Source: Halomonas getboli
GTDB taxonomy: Bacteria; Pseudomonadota; Gammaproteobacteria; Pseudomonadales; Halomonadaceae
Reading direction: 5' to 3'
Assembly (NCBI RefSeq): GCF_023094245.1
Contig: NZ_JALMEW010000002.1
Span: 475,689 to 539,688, forward strand
Length of the DNA stretch: 64,000 nucleotides
In this document: positions 53,309 through 62,873 of the stretch, piece by piece
Numbering within the stretch: position 1 is the stretch's first letter
Layout: every line of letters starts with the position of its first letter
Made by a program: the position numbers and the translations under genes
Notes under the pieces: generated by a model
What the model was told of the DNA's origin: nothing
Seen by the model: only the letters and a program-made list of their open reading frames with translations
Database searches by the model: none

Positions 53309-55093
53309 TCAGTGATTGTCCCGCGGCGGGCTGACCCGGGCCACGTCGCGATACTTGGTCGCCGGCGCCAGGGTCATGCCGCGGTCCAGCGGCTCGACCA
53401 TCGCGCGCTGGATCTCCTGCCACGGCGTCTGGTGGTCCGGGTAGCGATAGCCGCCCTCGGCCTCCAGCCGCTCGCGGCGCGCGGCCAGCTCGGCGTCGTC
53501 GACCATCAGCGTGACCTCGCAGCGGCCGAGGTCGACCCGCAGCCGGTCGCCGCTCTCGAGCAGCGCCAGCGGCCCGCCGGTGGCGGCCTCCGGCGAGGCG
53601 TTGAGGATCGACGGCGAGCCGGAGGTGCCCGACTGGCGCCCGTCACCCAGGCATGGCAGGGACTCGACCCCCGCCCGTATGAGGGCTTCAGGAGGCTGCA
53701 TATTGACCACCTCGGCGCCGCCGGGGTGGCCTACCGGGCCGGCGCCGCGCATCACCAGGATGGTGCGCGCGTCGATCTCCAGCGCCGGGTCGTCGATGCG
53801 GGCGTGGTAGTCCTCGGAGCCGTCGAACACCACCACCCTGCCCTCGAAGGCGTCGGGGTCCTCGGGGTCGCTCAGGAAACGCTCTCGGAAGTCCGCGGCG
53901 ATCACGCTGGTCTTCATCAGCGCCGAGTCGAACAGGTTGCCCTTGAGGTTGAGGAAGCCGGCGTGCTCGACCAGCGGATTGGCGTAGCGGCGGATCACCT
54001 CGTCGTCGGCGGTCTCGCGCCCGGCCAGGTTCTCGGCCAGAGAGCGGCCGTTGACGGTCGCGACCTCGCCGTGGAGCCGGCCGGCGGCCAGCAACTCATG
54101 CATCACCGCCGGCACGCCGCCGGCGCGGTGGAACTCCTCGCCCAGATAGGCGCCGGCCGGCATCACGTTGGCCAGCAGCGGCACCTCGTGGCCGAGGTGC
54201 TGCCAGTCGTCGTTGTCGAACGCGACGCCGGCGTGGCGGGCGATGGCATTGATGTGGATCGGCGCGTTGGACGAGCCGCCCAGCGCCGAGCAGGTGACCA
54301 CCGCGTTCTCGAACGCCTCGCGGGTCAGGATGTCGCTCGGCCGCAGGTCGTCCCACACCATGTCGACGATGCGCTCGCCGGTCTGGTAGGCCACCGCGCC
54401 GCGCTCCTTGTAGGGCCCGGGGATCATCGCCGAGCCGGGCAGGCTCATGCCCAGCGCCTCGGCCAGCGAGTTCATGGTCGAGGCGGTGCCCATGGTGTTG
54501 CAGTGGCCCACCGAGGGCGCCGAATCGGCGATCCGCGACAGGAACTCGGGGTAGTCGATGTCGCCGGCGGCCAGGCGCTTGCGCATCTCCCACACCACGG
54601 TGCCAGAGCCGACGCGCTCGGCGCCGCGCCAGCCGTTGAGCATCGGCCCGCCGGACAGCACGATGGCCGGGATGTTGACCGTGGCCGCGGCCATCAGGCT
54701 GGCCGGGGTGGTCTTGTCGCAGCCGGTGGTCAGCACCACGCCGTCCAGCGGATAGCCGTGCAGCACCTCGACCAGGCCCAGGTAGGCCAGGTTGCGATCC
54801 AGCGCCGCGGTGGGGCGGCGCACGTTCTCGTGGATCGGATGCAGCGGGAACTCGAAGGGCACCCCGCCGGCGGCGCGGATGCCGTCCTTGACCCGCTTCA
54901 CCAGCTCGATGTGGTGGCGGTTGCAGGGCGTGAGGTCCGAACCCGACTGGCAGATGCCGATGATCGGCTGGCCGCTGGTCAGCTCCTCCAGGGTGATGCC
55001 CTGATTCATGTAGCGTTCCAGGCACAGCGCGGTGGTGCCGGGGTGATCCGGATTGTCGAACCAGTCGCGCGAGCGCAGCCGGTCGGGGGTCAT
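53309..55093 (-). CDS. xylD: D-xylonate dehydratase (IlvD/Edd family)
   Basis: Removes water from D-xylonate to give 2-keto-3-deoxy-D-xylonate. 594 aa (Caulobacter XylD 591). The N terminus [12 protein letters not shown] and the C-terminal [15 protein letters not shown] match Caulobacter XylD end to end from memory. Iron-sulphur ligands Cys57, Cys125 and Cys198 keep its spacing. The ATG at 55093 has AAGGA at a good distance; ATGs at 55108 and 55123 are upstream options. Minus strand, 43 bp after the arabonate dehydratase gene. Confidence 0.88.
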   Translation of the reverse strand: MTPDRLRSRDWFDNPDHPGTTALCLERYMNQGITLEELTSGQPIIGICQSGSDLTPCNRHHIELVKRVKDGIRAAGGVPFEFPLHPIHENVRRPTAALDRNLAYLGLVEVLHGYPLDGVVLTTGCDKTTPASLMAAATVNIPAIVLSGGPMLNGWRGAERVGSGTVVWEMRKRLAAGDIDYPEFLSRIADSAPSVGHCNTMGTASTMNSLAEALGMSLPGSAMIPGPYKERGAVAYQTGERIVDMVWDDLRPSDILTREAFENAVVTCSALGGSSNAPIHINAIARHAGVAFDNDDWQHLGHEVPLLANVMPAGAYLGEEFHRAGGVPAVMHELLAAGRLHGEVATVNGRSLAENLAGRETADDEVIRRYANPLVEHAGFLNLKGNLFDSALMKTSVIAADFRERFLSDPEDPDAFEGRVVVFDGSEDYHARIDDPALEIDARTILVMRGAGPVGHPGGAEVVNMQPPEALIRAGVESLPCLGDGRQSGTSGSPSILNASPEAATGGPLALLESGDRLRVDLGRCEVTLMVDDAELAARRERLEAEGGYRYPDHQTPWQEIQRAMVEPLDRGMTLAPATKYRDVARVSPPRDNH

Positions 55094-55136
55094 GGAACGA
55101 TCCTTCATGGCACGTTCGGTCATGGCGTGCAGGGCC

Positions 55137-56882
55137 TCAGTGAGAGTGGCGCGGCACGTCGGCGCCCCGCTTGCCGACCAGGAAGTCGAAGTCGCAGCCC
55201 TCGTCGGCCTGCAGCACGTGCTCGATGTAGAGCTGGCGATAGCCGCCGCTGCGGGCGATCTCCTTGGATTCCGCGGTGGGGTCGCTCTCGGCCAGGCGCG
55301 CCTCGAGCTCGGCCTCGTCGACCTCCAGGTGCAGCCGGCCGCTGTCGCAGTCGAGCTCGATCCAGTCGCCGTTGCGCACCGCGGCCAGCGGGCCGCCGGC
55401 GGCCGCTTCCGGGGCCACGTGCAACACCACGGTGCCGTAGGCGGTGCCGCTCATGCGGGCGTCGGAGATGCGCACCATGTCGGTGATGCCTTGCTCCAGC
55501 AGCTTGGAGGGCAGGCCCATGTTGCCCACCTCGGCCATGCCGTGATAGCCGCGCGGGCCGCAGTTCTTCATCACCAGGATGCTGTCGGCGTCGACGTCCA
55601 GGTCCGGGTCGTTGATGCGGGCCTTGTAGTCGTCGAAGTTCTCGAACACCACCGCGCGTCCGCGATGCTGCATCAGCTCGGGCGTCGCCGCCGAGGGCTT
55701 GAGCACCGCACCGCCCGGGGCCAGGTTGCCGCGCAGCACGCACATGCCGCCATCCTCGCGCAGCGGGTTGTCCAGCGGGCGGATCACCTCGTCGTTGTAC
55801 TGCGGCGCGTCCTGGACGTTCTCCCACAGGGTCTTGCCGTTGACGGTCAGGGCGTCCTTGTGGGGCAGCCGATCGGCCTCGCCCAGGCGCCTGAGCACCG
55901 CGGGCAGGCCGCCGGCGTAGTAGAACTCCTCCATCAGGAAGCGCCCGGAGGGCTGCAGGTCGACGATGGTCGGGGTGCCGCGGCCGATGCGGGTCCAGTC
56001 GTCCATCTCCAGATCGACGCCCATGCGCCCGGCGATGGCCTTCAGGTGGATCACGGCGTTGGTCGAGCCGCCGATGGCCGCGTTGGTGCGGATGGCGTTC
56101 TCGAAGGCGTTCTTGGTCAGCACCTTGGACAGGCGCAGGTCCTCGTCGACCATCTCGACGATGCGGTTGCCGGAGAGGTGCGCCAGCACGTAGCGGCGAG
56201 AGTCCACCGCCGGAATCGCCGCGTTGTGCGGCAGCGAGGTGCCGAGCGACTCCGCCATGCAGGCCATGGTGGAGGCGGTGCCCATGGTGTTGCAGGTCCC
56301 CGCGGATCGTGACATGCCGGCCTCGGCGGCCATGAAATCGTGAATCGAGATCTTGCCTGCCTTGACCTCCTCGGAGAGCTTCCACACCACGGTGCCGGAG
56401 CCGATGTCCTTGCCTTCGTGCTTGCCGTTGAGCATCGGCCCGCCGGTGACCACGATGGTCGGCAGGTCACAGCTGGCCGCGCCCATCAGCAGCGCCGGGG
56501 TGGTCTTGTCGCAGCCGACCAGCAGCACCACGGCGTCCATCGGGTTGCCGCGGATCGCCTCTTCGACGTCCATGCTCGCCAGGTTGCGGGTGAACATCGC
56601 CGTGGGGCGCAGGTTGGACTCGCCGTTGGAGAATACCGGGAACTCCACCGGGTAGCCGCCGGCCTCGAGGATGCCCTTCTTGACGTGCTCGGCGATCTTG
56701 CGGAAGTGCGCGTTGCATGGCGTCAGCTCCGACCAGGTGTTGCAGATGCCGATGATCGGCTTGCCCTCGAACTCGTGGTCGGGGATGCCCTGGTTCTTCA
56801 TCCAGCTGCGGTACATGAAGCCATTCTTGTCGGCGCTGCCGAACCACTCGGCGCTGCGCAACCGGCGCTTGCTGTCTGTCAT
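55137..56882 (-). CDS. araC: L-arabonate dehydratase (IlvD/Edd family)
   Basis: Dehydrates L-arabonate to 2-keto-3-deoxy-L-arabonate (the name araC here is the pathway enzyme, not the E. coli regulator). 581 aa, close to rhizobial enzymes (about 579). Cluster ligands Cys56, Cys124 and Cys197 have the exact spacing of the rhizobial protein. [26 protein letters not shown] at the start is characteristic. AAGGAGAG precedes the ATG. Divergent from the TRAP genes. Confidence 0.88.
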   Translation of the reverse strand: MTDSKRRLRSAEWFGSADKNGFMYRSWMKNQGIPDHEFEGKPIIGICNTWSELTPCNAHFRKIAEHVKKGILEAGGYPVEFPVFSNGESNLRPTAMFTRNLASMDVEEAIRGNPMDAVVLLVGCDKTTPALLMGAASCDLPTIVVTGGPMLNGKHEGKDIGSGTVVWKLSEEVKAGKISIHDFMAAEAGMSRSAGTCNTMGTASTMACMAESLGTSLPHNAAIPAVDSRRYVLAHLSGNRIVEMVDEDLRLSKVLTKNAFENAIRTNAAIGGSTNAVIHLKAIAGRMGVDLEMDDWTRIGRGTPTIVDLQPSGRFLMEEFYYAGGLPAVLRRLGEADRLPHKDALTVNGKTLWENVQDAPQYNDEVIRPLDNPLREDGGMCVLRGNLAPGGAVLKPSAATPELMQHRGRAVVFENFDDYKARINDPDLDVDADSILVMKNCGPRGYHGMAEVGNMGLPSKLLEQGITDMVRISDARMSGTAYGTVVLHVAPEAAAGGPLAAVRNGDWIELDCDSGRLHLEVDEAELEARLAESDPTAESKEIARSGGYRQLYIEHVLQADEGCDFDFLVGKRGADVPRHSH

Positions 56883-56987
56883 CGAAGTCTCTCCTTAATC
56901 GCGTCTCGAGGCCTGGCTCTCGTCTCAAGCGCTGCGCCCGGAGCATCGGCCCGGGGCAATGCGGCCATGGCATGAACGGTAGCCGGA

Positions 56988-57006
56988 TGTCGACGCGTAG
57001 TCGACA
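56988..57006. promoter_or_regulatory. Palindrome in the divergent dehydratase/TRAP promoter
   Basis: TGTCGAC and GTCGACA form perfect 7-bp arms around five bases, about 34 bp from ATGT-N3-ACAT site B. A different sequence from the cluster motif, so a candidate site for a second regulator. Confidence 0.45.
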
Positions 57007-57039
57007 CATACGAAAGTATATGTTGAACAAATTACGCCT

Positions 57040-57050
57040 ATGTACAACAT
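57040..57050. promoter_or_regulatory. Putative GntR/FadR-type operator B
   Basis: ATGTACAACAT, again ATGT-N3-ACAT, in the 236-bp gap between the divergent arabonate dehydratase and TRAP genes. A second related half-site (TATATGTTGAACA) is at 57017-57029. Confidence 0.65.
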
Positions 57051-57118
57051 TTAGCTCCCGCGACGGCACGCCATGAATGAACGCCGCACGACAACAACAG
57101 CTTCGATGGAGAGTTCTG

Positions 57119-58141
57119 ATGCCTTACCTCAAGAAGCCCGCCCTGCTGCTGACCGGCACGGCCCTGATGCTCGGCCTGTCTACCGCCCAGGCGGCGGAGT
57201 ACGACTGGAAGTTCCAGGCCTCCGAGACCGCCGGCGAGCCCAGCTTCAAGATCAAGCAGGAGTGGGCCGACAAGATCGAGACCATGACCGATGGCCGCGT
57301 GCACATCGAGATCCTGCCGATCAACTCCGTGGTGGGCCCCACCGAGACCCTGCAGGCGGTGTCCTCCGGCATCCTCCAGGGCCACATGACCGACCCGAGC
57401 TACTTCTCCGGTCAGGATCCGGCCTTCGGCATGATCGGCAACCTGGTCGGCGCCTGGAGCAACCCCTACGACTTCCTGGAGTTCATGAAGCATGCCGGCG
57501 GCGAGGAGCTCTACAACGAGCTGGCCGCGCCTTACGGCACGCACCTGATCAGCGCCGCGACCTTCCCGCTGGAGTCGATTCCCTCCACCGTCGAGATCGA
57601 TTCCATCGACGATTTCCAGGGCCTCAAGATCCGCGCGCCCCAGGGCATGGTCTACAACATCTTCGAGCGCATCGGCGCCACCCCGGTCAATCTGCCGGGC
57701 TCGGAGGTCTACACCGGCCTGGAGAAGGGCGTGATCGACGCCGCCGACTCCACGGTGCTGTCCAACAACGACGCCATGGGCATCCACGAGTTCGCGCCCT
57801 ACCCGCTGTACCCGGGCTTCCACTCCATGCCGATGATCGCCGTGTCGCTCAACAAGGACATCTGGGACGGCCTGCCCGAGGACCTGCAGGTCACCCTCGA
57901 GACCGCCTTCGACGACATGGCCTATGACCTGATCGCCCGTCTCAAGGAGCAGGACATCGAGACCCTGCAGGCGCTCAACGAGAACCCGGACGTGCACCCC
58001 GTCGACCTGCCCGCCGCCGAGCGCAAGAAGTTCCGCCAGGCCGCCGAGCAGGAGTGGGCCGAGTGGGCCGGCCGCAACGAGATGACGCAGAAGATCTACG
58101 ACCAGGCCACCGACTTCCTCAAGGCACGCGGCCAGCTGTAA
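57119..58141 (+). CDS. dctP: TRAP transporter solute-binding protein (DctP type)
   Basis: 340-aa periplasmic receptor. Signal peptide about 1-25 (LLLTGTALMLGLSTAQAA) then AEYDWKFQASETAGEPSFKIKQEWADKI. The family ligand-binding Arg region, FQGLKIRAPQGMVYNIFERIGATPVNLPGSEVYTGLEKGVIDAAD, is clear and points to a carboxylate ligand. ATG 57119 has GGAGAG upstream. Next to sugar-acid dehydratases, so pentonic acids such as xylonate or arabonate are likely substrates (inference). Confidence 0.88.
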   Translation: MPYLKKPALLLTGTALMLGLSTAQAAEYDWKFQASETAGEPSFKIKQEWADKIETMTDGRVHIEILPINSVVGPTETLQAVSSGILQGHMTDPSYFSGQDPAFGMIGNLVGAWSNPYDFLEFMKHAGGEELYNELAAPYGTHLISAATFPLESIPSTVEIDSIDDFQGLKIRAPQGMVYNIFERIGATPVNLPGSEVYTGLEKGVIDAADSTVLSNNDAMGIHEFAPYPLYPGFHSMPMIAVSLNKDIWDGLPEDLQVTLETAFDDMAYDLIARLKEQDIETLQALNENPDVHPVDLPAAERKKFRQAAEQEWAEWAGRNEMTQKIYDQATDFLKARGQL

Positions 58142-58234
58142 TCCCCGATCGACTGCCCCCGGGCGGCGGTGCTCCGGCACCGCCGCCTTTCCCGACGTTC
58201 ATGACGGCGCTCCACGCGCCACCCCGGAGGAGTC

Positions 58235-58816
58235 ATGTCTTCCCCCCTTCCCGACGATCCTGCCGCGCTCGAGGTGGATGCACCGTCTCCCGCCCGCAGC
58301 GCCTTCGACCGCGGCGTGATCATGGCCGCCCGCGGCGCCGCCTGGCTGGTGTTCATCGCCATGGCGATCAGCGTCTATGAGGTCATCATGCGCTACGGCT
58401 TCGACTCACCGACCTCCTGGGTCCACGAGAGCGTGGTGATGCTGGTCGCGGTCGGCTTCGCCCTCGGCGGCCCGGCGGCGCTGGCCAGCGACCGCCATAT
58501 CCGCGTCAAGGTGCTCTACGACGCCGTCGGCCCGCGCTTCCGGCTGTGGCTCGACCGCTTCAACGACCTGGTGACCTTCGGCTTCTGCCTGGCCATGAGC
58601 TACGCCGCCTACACCATGTTCTGGGAGGCCTCCCACAACCCGCTGGGCGAATGGCAGCTGGAGCGCTCCGGCACCTCCTGGAACCCGCCGTTCCCGGCGC
58701 TGGTGAAGGGCGTGATCCTGCTGGCGCTGGCTATCATGTGCGTGCAGTCCTTCCTGCACCTGATCCGTTCGCTGCGCCGCCGGCCCGATAACGCATCCAA
58801 CGAGGCAGCCTCATGA
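58235..58816 (+). CDS. dctQ: TRAP transporter small membrane subunit (DctQ)
   Basis: 193 aa, four membrane helices: about 33-53, 63-85, 105-125 and 150-172, with short acidic leader DPAALEVDAPSPARS. FIAMAISVYEVIMRYGFDSPTSWVHESVVMLV is the family signature. GGAGGAG precedes the ATG. Overlaps dctM by four bases. Confidence 0.9.
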   Translation: MSSPLPDDPAALEVDAPSPARSAFDRGVIMAARGAAWLVFIAMAISVYEVIMRYGFDSPTSWVHESVVMLVAVGFALGGPAALASDRHIRVKVLYDAVGPRFRLWLDRFNDLVTFGFCLAMSYAAYTMFWEASHNPLGEWQLERSGTSWNPPFPALVKGVILLALAIMCVQSFLHLIRSLRRRPDNASNEAAS

Positions 58817-60117
58817 GCATCGCCGACGGAACCCTGTTGCTGGTGGGGCTGATCTTCGCCCTGCTGATCACCGGCCTGCCGCTGGCCTTCATCACCGGCC
58901 TGGTCGCACTCTCCTTCACCTTCGGCTGGTTCGGGCCCAACGCCCTGCCGCTGGTCACCAGCCGGGTCTACGGCTTCGTCACCGAATATTCGCTGGTGGC
59001 GGTGCCGATGTTCGTGTTGATGGCCTCGTTACTGGACCGATCGGGGATCGCCAGGGACCTGTTCAACGCCATGCGCGTGTTCGCCGGCCGCCTGCCCGGC
59101 GGCGTGGCGGTGCAGACCATCGTGGTGGCCTTCTTCCTGGCCGCGCTGTCCGGGATCATCGGCGGCGAGATCGTGCTGCTGGGCATCCTGGCGCTGCCGC
59201 AGATGCTGCGACTGGGCTACGACAAGCACCTCTCCATCGGCGTGGTCTGCGCCGGCGGCGCCTTGGGCACCATGATGCCGCCGTCGATCGTGCTGATCAT
59301 CTACGGCCTGATCGCCTCCGAGTCGATCGCCGACCTGTTCACCGCGGCCATCACCCCGGCGGTGATCCTGATGGCCAGCTACATCGGCTACGTGCTGATT
59401 CGCTGCCTGAAGAACCCGGCCATGGGACCGCCGATGACCGACGCCGACCGCGAGGAAGGCTTCTCCTCCAAGGGCCAGGCGCTGCGCGCCATCATCGTGC
59501 CGGGGCTGATCGCCGGGCTGGTGCTGGGCTCGATCTACGGCGGCGTGGCCTCGGTCACCGAGGCGGCGGCCATGGGCGTGTTCGGCGTGCTGCTGGCGGT
59601 GGTCGCCCGCGGCGAGTTCTCGCTCAAGACGCTGCACGAGAGCCTCAGCCAGACCCTGACCACCTGCGGCATGATCATCTGGATCGGCATCGGCGCCGCG
59701 GCGCTGGTGGGGGTCTACAACCTGATGGGCGGCAACCGCTTCATCTCGGGCATGATCATGGGCCTCGACGTGGCGCCGATCGTGATCATCCTGGTGATGA
59801 TGGCGATCCTGCTGGTGCTGGGCATGTTCCTCGACTGGATCGGCGTGGCGATGCTGACGCTGCCGATCTTCGTGCCGATCGTCGAGCAGCTGGGCTACAG
59901 CCCGATCTGGTTCGGCATCCTGTTCGCGGTGAACATGCAGGTGTCGTTCCTGTCGCCGCCGTTCGGCCCGGCCGCCTTCTACCTCAAGGGCGTGGCGCCG
60001 CCCGAGGTCAGCCTGAAGGACATCTTCGTCTCGCTGCTGCCCTTCATCGCCCTGCAGCTGTGCGTGCTGTTCGCGCTGCTGTTCTGGCCCGACCTGGCCA
60101 TGTGGCTGGTGGGCTGA
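58813..60117 (+). CDS. dctM: TRAP transporter large membrane subunit (DctM)
   Basis: 434-aa sodium-coupled permease subunit with about twelve hydrophobic segments. Family stretches include PMFVLMASLLDRSGIARDLFNAM, GALGTMMPPSIVLIIYGLIA and DWIGVAMLTLPIFVPIVEQLG. Together with DctP and DctQ it forms one high-affinity uptake system. Starts in the dctQ stop (ATGA). Confidence 0.94.
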   Translation: MSIADGTLLLVGLIFALLITGLPLAFITGLVALSFTFGWFGPNALPLVTSRVYGFVTEYSLVAVPMFVLMASLLDRSGIARDLFNAMRVFAGRLPGGVAVQTIVVAFFLAALSGIIGGEIVLLGILALPQMLRLGYDKHLSIGVVCAGGALGTMMPPSIVLIIYGLIASESIADLFTAAITPAVILMASYIGYVLIRCLKNPAMGPPMTDADREEGFSSKGQALRAIIVPGLIAGLVLGSIYGGVASVTEAAAMGVFGVLLAVVARGEFSLKTLHESLSQTLTTCGMIIWIGIGAAALVGVYNLMGGNRFISGMIMGLDVAPIVIILVMMAILLVLGMFLDWIGVAMLTLPIFVPIVEQLGYSPIWFGILFAVNMQVSFLSPPFGPAAFYLKGVAPPEVSLKDIFVSLLPFIALQLCVLFALLFWPDLAMWLVG

Positions 60118-60201
60118 CGCCGCCGGCAAGGCGACGAGGGACGTCGCCTTGCCTTCCCCGACGCCCGCGGAGGCGTTTCCATCGATGACAAGGACAACAT
60201 C

Positions 60202-61590
60202 ATGGCGACACCACGACTGACGTACCTGGAAAAGGTGGGATTCGGCAGCGGGGACATGGCCATCAACGTGGTCATCTCCTCGATGTTTCTGATCATCTCC
60301 TACTTCTATACCGACATCTTCGGTTTGAAGCCCTCCCACATGGGCATCCTGTTCCTGGTCGCCCGGCTGGTGGATGCGGTGACCGACCCGCTGATGGGCA
60401 TGATCACCGACCGCACCAACACGCCCCGCGGTCGCTATCGGCCCTACTTCCTGATCTTCGCGGTGCCCTTCGGCATCTCGGTGCTGCTGCTGTTCACCAC
60501 CCCCGACTGGAGCTACAACGCCAAGCTGGTGTGGGCCTACTCGACCTATCTGCTGGTCACGCTGCTGTTCACTGCCGTGACCATCCCCTACATCTCGCTG
60601 ATCGGCGTGCTGAGCGACGATCCCAAGGACAAGCTGTCGGCCAACGGCTACCGGCTGTTCTTCGCCAAGATCGCCGCCTTCCTGGTCACCATCATCGTGC
60701 CCAAGCTGGCCGAGTCCTTCGGCGAGGGCCGGCTCGAGCTGGGCTACCAGGTCGCCATGGGGCTGATGGGCGGCCTGGCGACCCTGCTGCTGCTGTTCTG
60801 CTATCGCACCACCACCGAGCGCGTCCAGCACCGCATCGACGATAAGCCCATCAAGCAGCAGCTCGCACTGCTGCTGAAGAACGACCAATGGCTGCTGCTG
60901 TGCGGCGCCTGCTTCACCGGCACCATGGGCTACGTATTGCGCAGCTCCGTGGCCGCCTATTACGCGAAGTACTACCTGGGCGCCGGCCCGGGGATGCTCT
61001 CGGCCTTCCTGACCGTCGGCGTCGGCGCCGCCATCCTGGCCATGGTCGCCTCCACCTGGATCACCAAGCGCTACTGCAAGGTGCAGCTGTTCCGCTGGAG
61101 CCAGGTCGCGGTGGGCATGCTCAGCGTGCTGATGTTCGTTGTGGTGGACCCCGGCGAGGTGGTGCTCGCCTTCGTGCTCTACTTCCTGATCTCGTTCGTG
61201 GTGGACCTGCACGCCCCGGTGTTCTGGTCGGCCATCGCCGAGTCCGTGGACTACGGCCAGGCCAAGACCGGCCGGCGCGTCTCGGGGCTGGCCTTCGGCG
61301 GCATCTCCTTCTTCCAGAAGGCCGGCATGGGCGCCGCGGGCTTCCTGGTGGGCGCGCTGCTGACCTTCTTCCACTACGAGCCCAACGTCGACCAGAGCGA
61401 TTTCACGCTCACCGGCATCGCCCTGATGCTGTCCATCATCCCCGGTGTCTTCCACACCCTGATGGGCGGCTTCATGTTCCGCTACCGGATCACCGACGCC
61501 TACTACGCCTCGCTGGGCGACATCGGCGCCGGCCAGCGAGCCGCCGACCCGGCCACCGACGACACCCTCGAGCCGGGCCGCGCCAACTGA
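60202..61590 (+). CDS. GPH-family sugar:cation symporter (XynT/YicJ-like)
   Basis: 462-aa MFS permease of the glycoside-pentoside-hexuronide class, twelve membrane helices. N terminus LTYLEKVGFGSGDMAINVV, then FLVARLVDAVTDPLMGMITDRTNTPRGRYRPYF, is the family signature. Sits before a cytoplasmic GH43 glycosidase, the same pairing as E. coli yagG-yagH, so it likely imports xylosides or arabinosides. Its stop overlaps a possible upstream start of the next gene. Confidence 0.9.
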   Translation: MATPRLTYLEKVGFGSGDMAINVVISSMFLIISYFYTDIFGLKPSHMGILFLVARLVDAVTDPLMGMITDRTNTPRGRYRPYFLIFAVPFGISVLLLFTTPDWSYNAKLVWAYSTYLLVTLLFTAVTIPYISLIGVLSDDPKDKLSANGYRLFFAKIAAFLVTIIVPKLAESFGEGRLELGYQVAMGLMGGLATLLLLFCYRTTTERVQHRIDDKPIKQQLALLLKNDQWLLLCGACFTGTMGYVLRSSVAAYYAKYYLGAGPGMLSAFLTVGVGAAILAMVASTWITKRYCKVQLFRWSQVAVGMLSVLMFVVVDPGEVVLAFVLYFLISFVVDLHAPVFWSAIAESVDYGQAKTGRRVSGLAFGGISFFQKAGMGAAGFLVGALLTFFHYEPNVDQSDFTLTGIALMLSIIPGVFHTLMGGFMFRYRITDAYYASLGDIGAGQRAADPATDDTLEPGRAN

Positions 61591-61631
61591 TGGCCATGCT
61601 ACGTCCCACCGCACACGCCACGGAGTCCACC

Positions 61632-62600
61632 ATGTCGCTATCTCCCGAGCCACTTATCGAACAGCGCGCCGATCCCTGGATCCTCGCGCACGCCGGGCGC
61701 TACTACTTCATCGCCTCGGTGCCCGAGTACGACCGCCTGGAGCTCCGTTGCGCCGACAGCGTCGCGGGGCTGGCCGCGGCACCGGCGACCACGGTATGGC
61801 GCAAGCCCGACACCGGGCCGCTGTGCGAGCTGATCTGGGCCCCCGAGCTGCACCGCGTCGACGGCGTGTGGGTGATCTACTTCGCCGCCGCGCCATCCCG
61901 CGAGATCGTCGACGGCCTCTTCCAGCACCGCATGTACGTCATCACCTGCACGGCGGATGACCCGCTGGCCGGCGAGTGGAGCGAGCCCGTGCAGATGGAG
62001 ACGCCGCTCGATAGCTTCTGCCTGGACGCCACGACCTTCCATCTGCGCGGCCGCGACTACTACGTCTGGGCCCAGCAGGATCCGGATATCCCCGGCAACT
62101 CGAACCTCTACATTGCCGAGCTGGCGGGACCGACCCGCCTGGCCGGGCCCCCGACGCGGCTCAGCGTGCCGGAATACGACTGGGAGACGCGCGGCTTCCT
62201 GGTCAACGAGGGGCCCGCGGTGCTCCAGCGCCACGGCCGGCTGCTGCTCACCTACTCGGCCAGCGCCACCGACGAGAACTACTGCGCGGGGCTCCTGTGG
62301 GCCGATGCCGACAGCGACCCGCTGGACGCGGCGAGCTGGTCGAAGTCGCCGATGCCGATCCTGGCCAGCGATCCGGTCAACGAGATCTTCGGCCCCGGCC
62401 ACAACGGCTTCACGGTCGGCGAGGACGGCACCGACCTGCTCGTCTACCACGCCCGGACCTATACCGACATCCAGGGCGACCCGCTGTGGGACCCGAATCG
62501 CCATACCTACGTCAAGCCGATCCGCTGGGACGACGACGGCTTCCCGGACTTCGGGCGCGCCGGCGAGGACACCCTGGCGCCGGCGCGACACGATCAATAG
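61632..62600 (+). CDS. GH43-family glycoside hydrolase, cytoplasmic
   Basis: 322 aa, five-bladed propeller family 43. Catalytic candidates: Asp14 in RADPWILAHAGRYYF (base), Asp132 in LDATTFH (pKa modulator) and Glu193 in NEGPAVLQRHG (acid). No signal peptide, so it acts on sugars already imported. Members are beta-xylosidases or alpha-L-arabinofuranosidases; the neighbours favour either. ATG 61632 has GGAG upstream; ATG 61590 overlaps the symporter stop. Confidence 0.85.
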   Translation: MSLSPEPLIEQRADPWILAHAGRYYFIASVPEYDRLELRCADSVAGLAAAPATTVWRKPDTGPLCELIWAPELHRVDGVWVIYFAAAPSREIVDGLFQHRMYVITCTADDPLAGEWSEPVQMETPLDSFCLDATTFHLRGRDYYVWAQQDPDIPGNSNLYIAELAGPTRLAGPPTRLSVPEYDWETRGFLVNEGPAVLQRHGRLLLTYSASATDENYCAGLLWADADSDPLDAASWSKSPMPILASDPVNEIFGPGHNGFTVGEDGTDLLVYHARTYTDIQGDPLWDPNRHTYVKPIRWDDDGFPDFGRAGEDTLAPARHDQ

Positions 62601-62771
62601 CGAGAGGTGTCGGGGACAAGCCGACGAGGAGGTCCTACGCCACGGATGGCGTCGGTAGCGTACAGGGACGTATTCACAGCGCCTCCTCAATGGTCCGGCA
62701 CCCCGGGGCTTGTCACCGGCTCAACCGACACAAAGCCTGCGTACTTTTTCATCGATACGACCCAATAGAAT

Positions 62772-62798
62772 CAACATATAAAATTATATGTTGCACAT
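62772..62798. promoter_or_regulatory. Putative GntR/FadR-type operator C
   Basis: Contains ATGTTGCACAT (62788-62798; ATGT-N3-ACAT) overlapped with a 22-bp palindrome having perfect 9-bp arms (CAACATATA and its reverse complement around AAAT, 62772-62793). In the gap before the AraD1-family gene. Shares both motifs with sites A and B. Confidence 0.7.
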
Positions 62799-62873
62799 AC
62801 ACCCGGAGCCGGGGCTATGATGGGGACCCTTCGGTGCCTCGCCGCTCCGACCCGACAGCCGAGGAAACACGCC

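Noticed and set aside
53312..55486. 724-aa open frame opposite the xylonate dehydratase
   Set aside because: Crosses a gene boundary, composition is a mirror of GC-rich codon use, no domains.
59029..61653. 874-aa open frame opposite dctM and the GPH symporter
   Set aside because: His/Gln/Asp/Gly-rich antisense shadow spanning two well-identified membrane protein genes.
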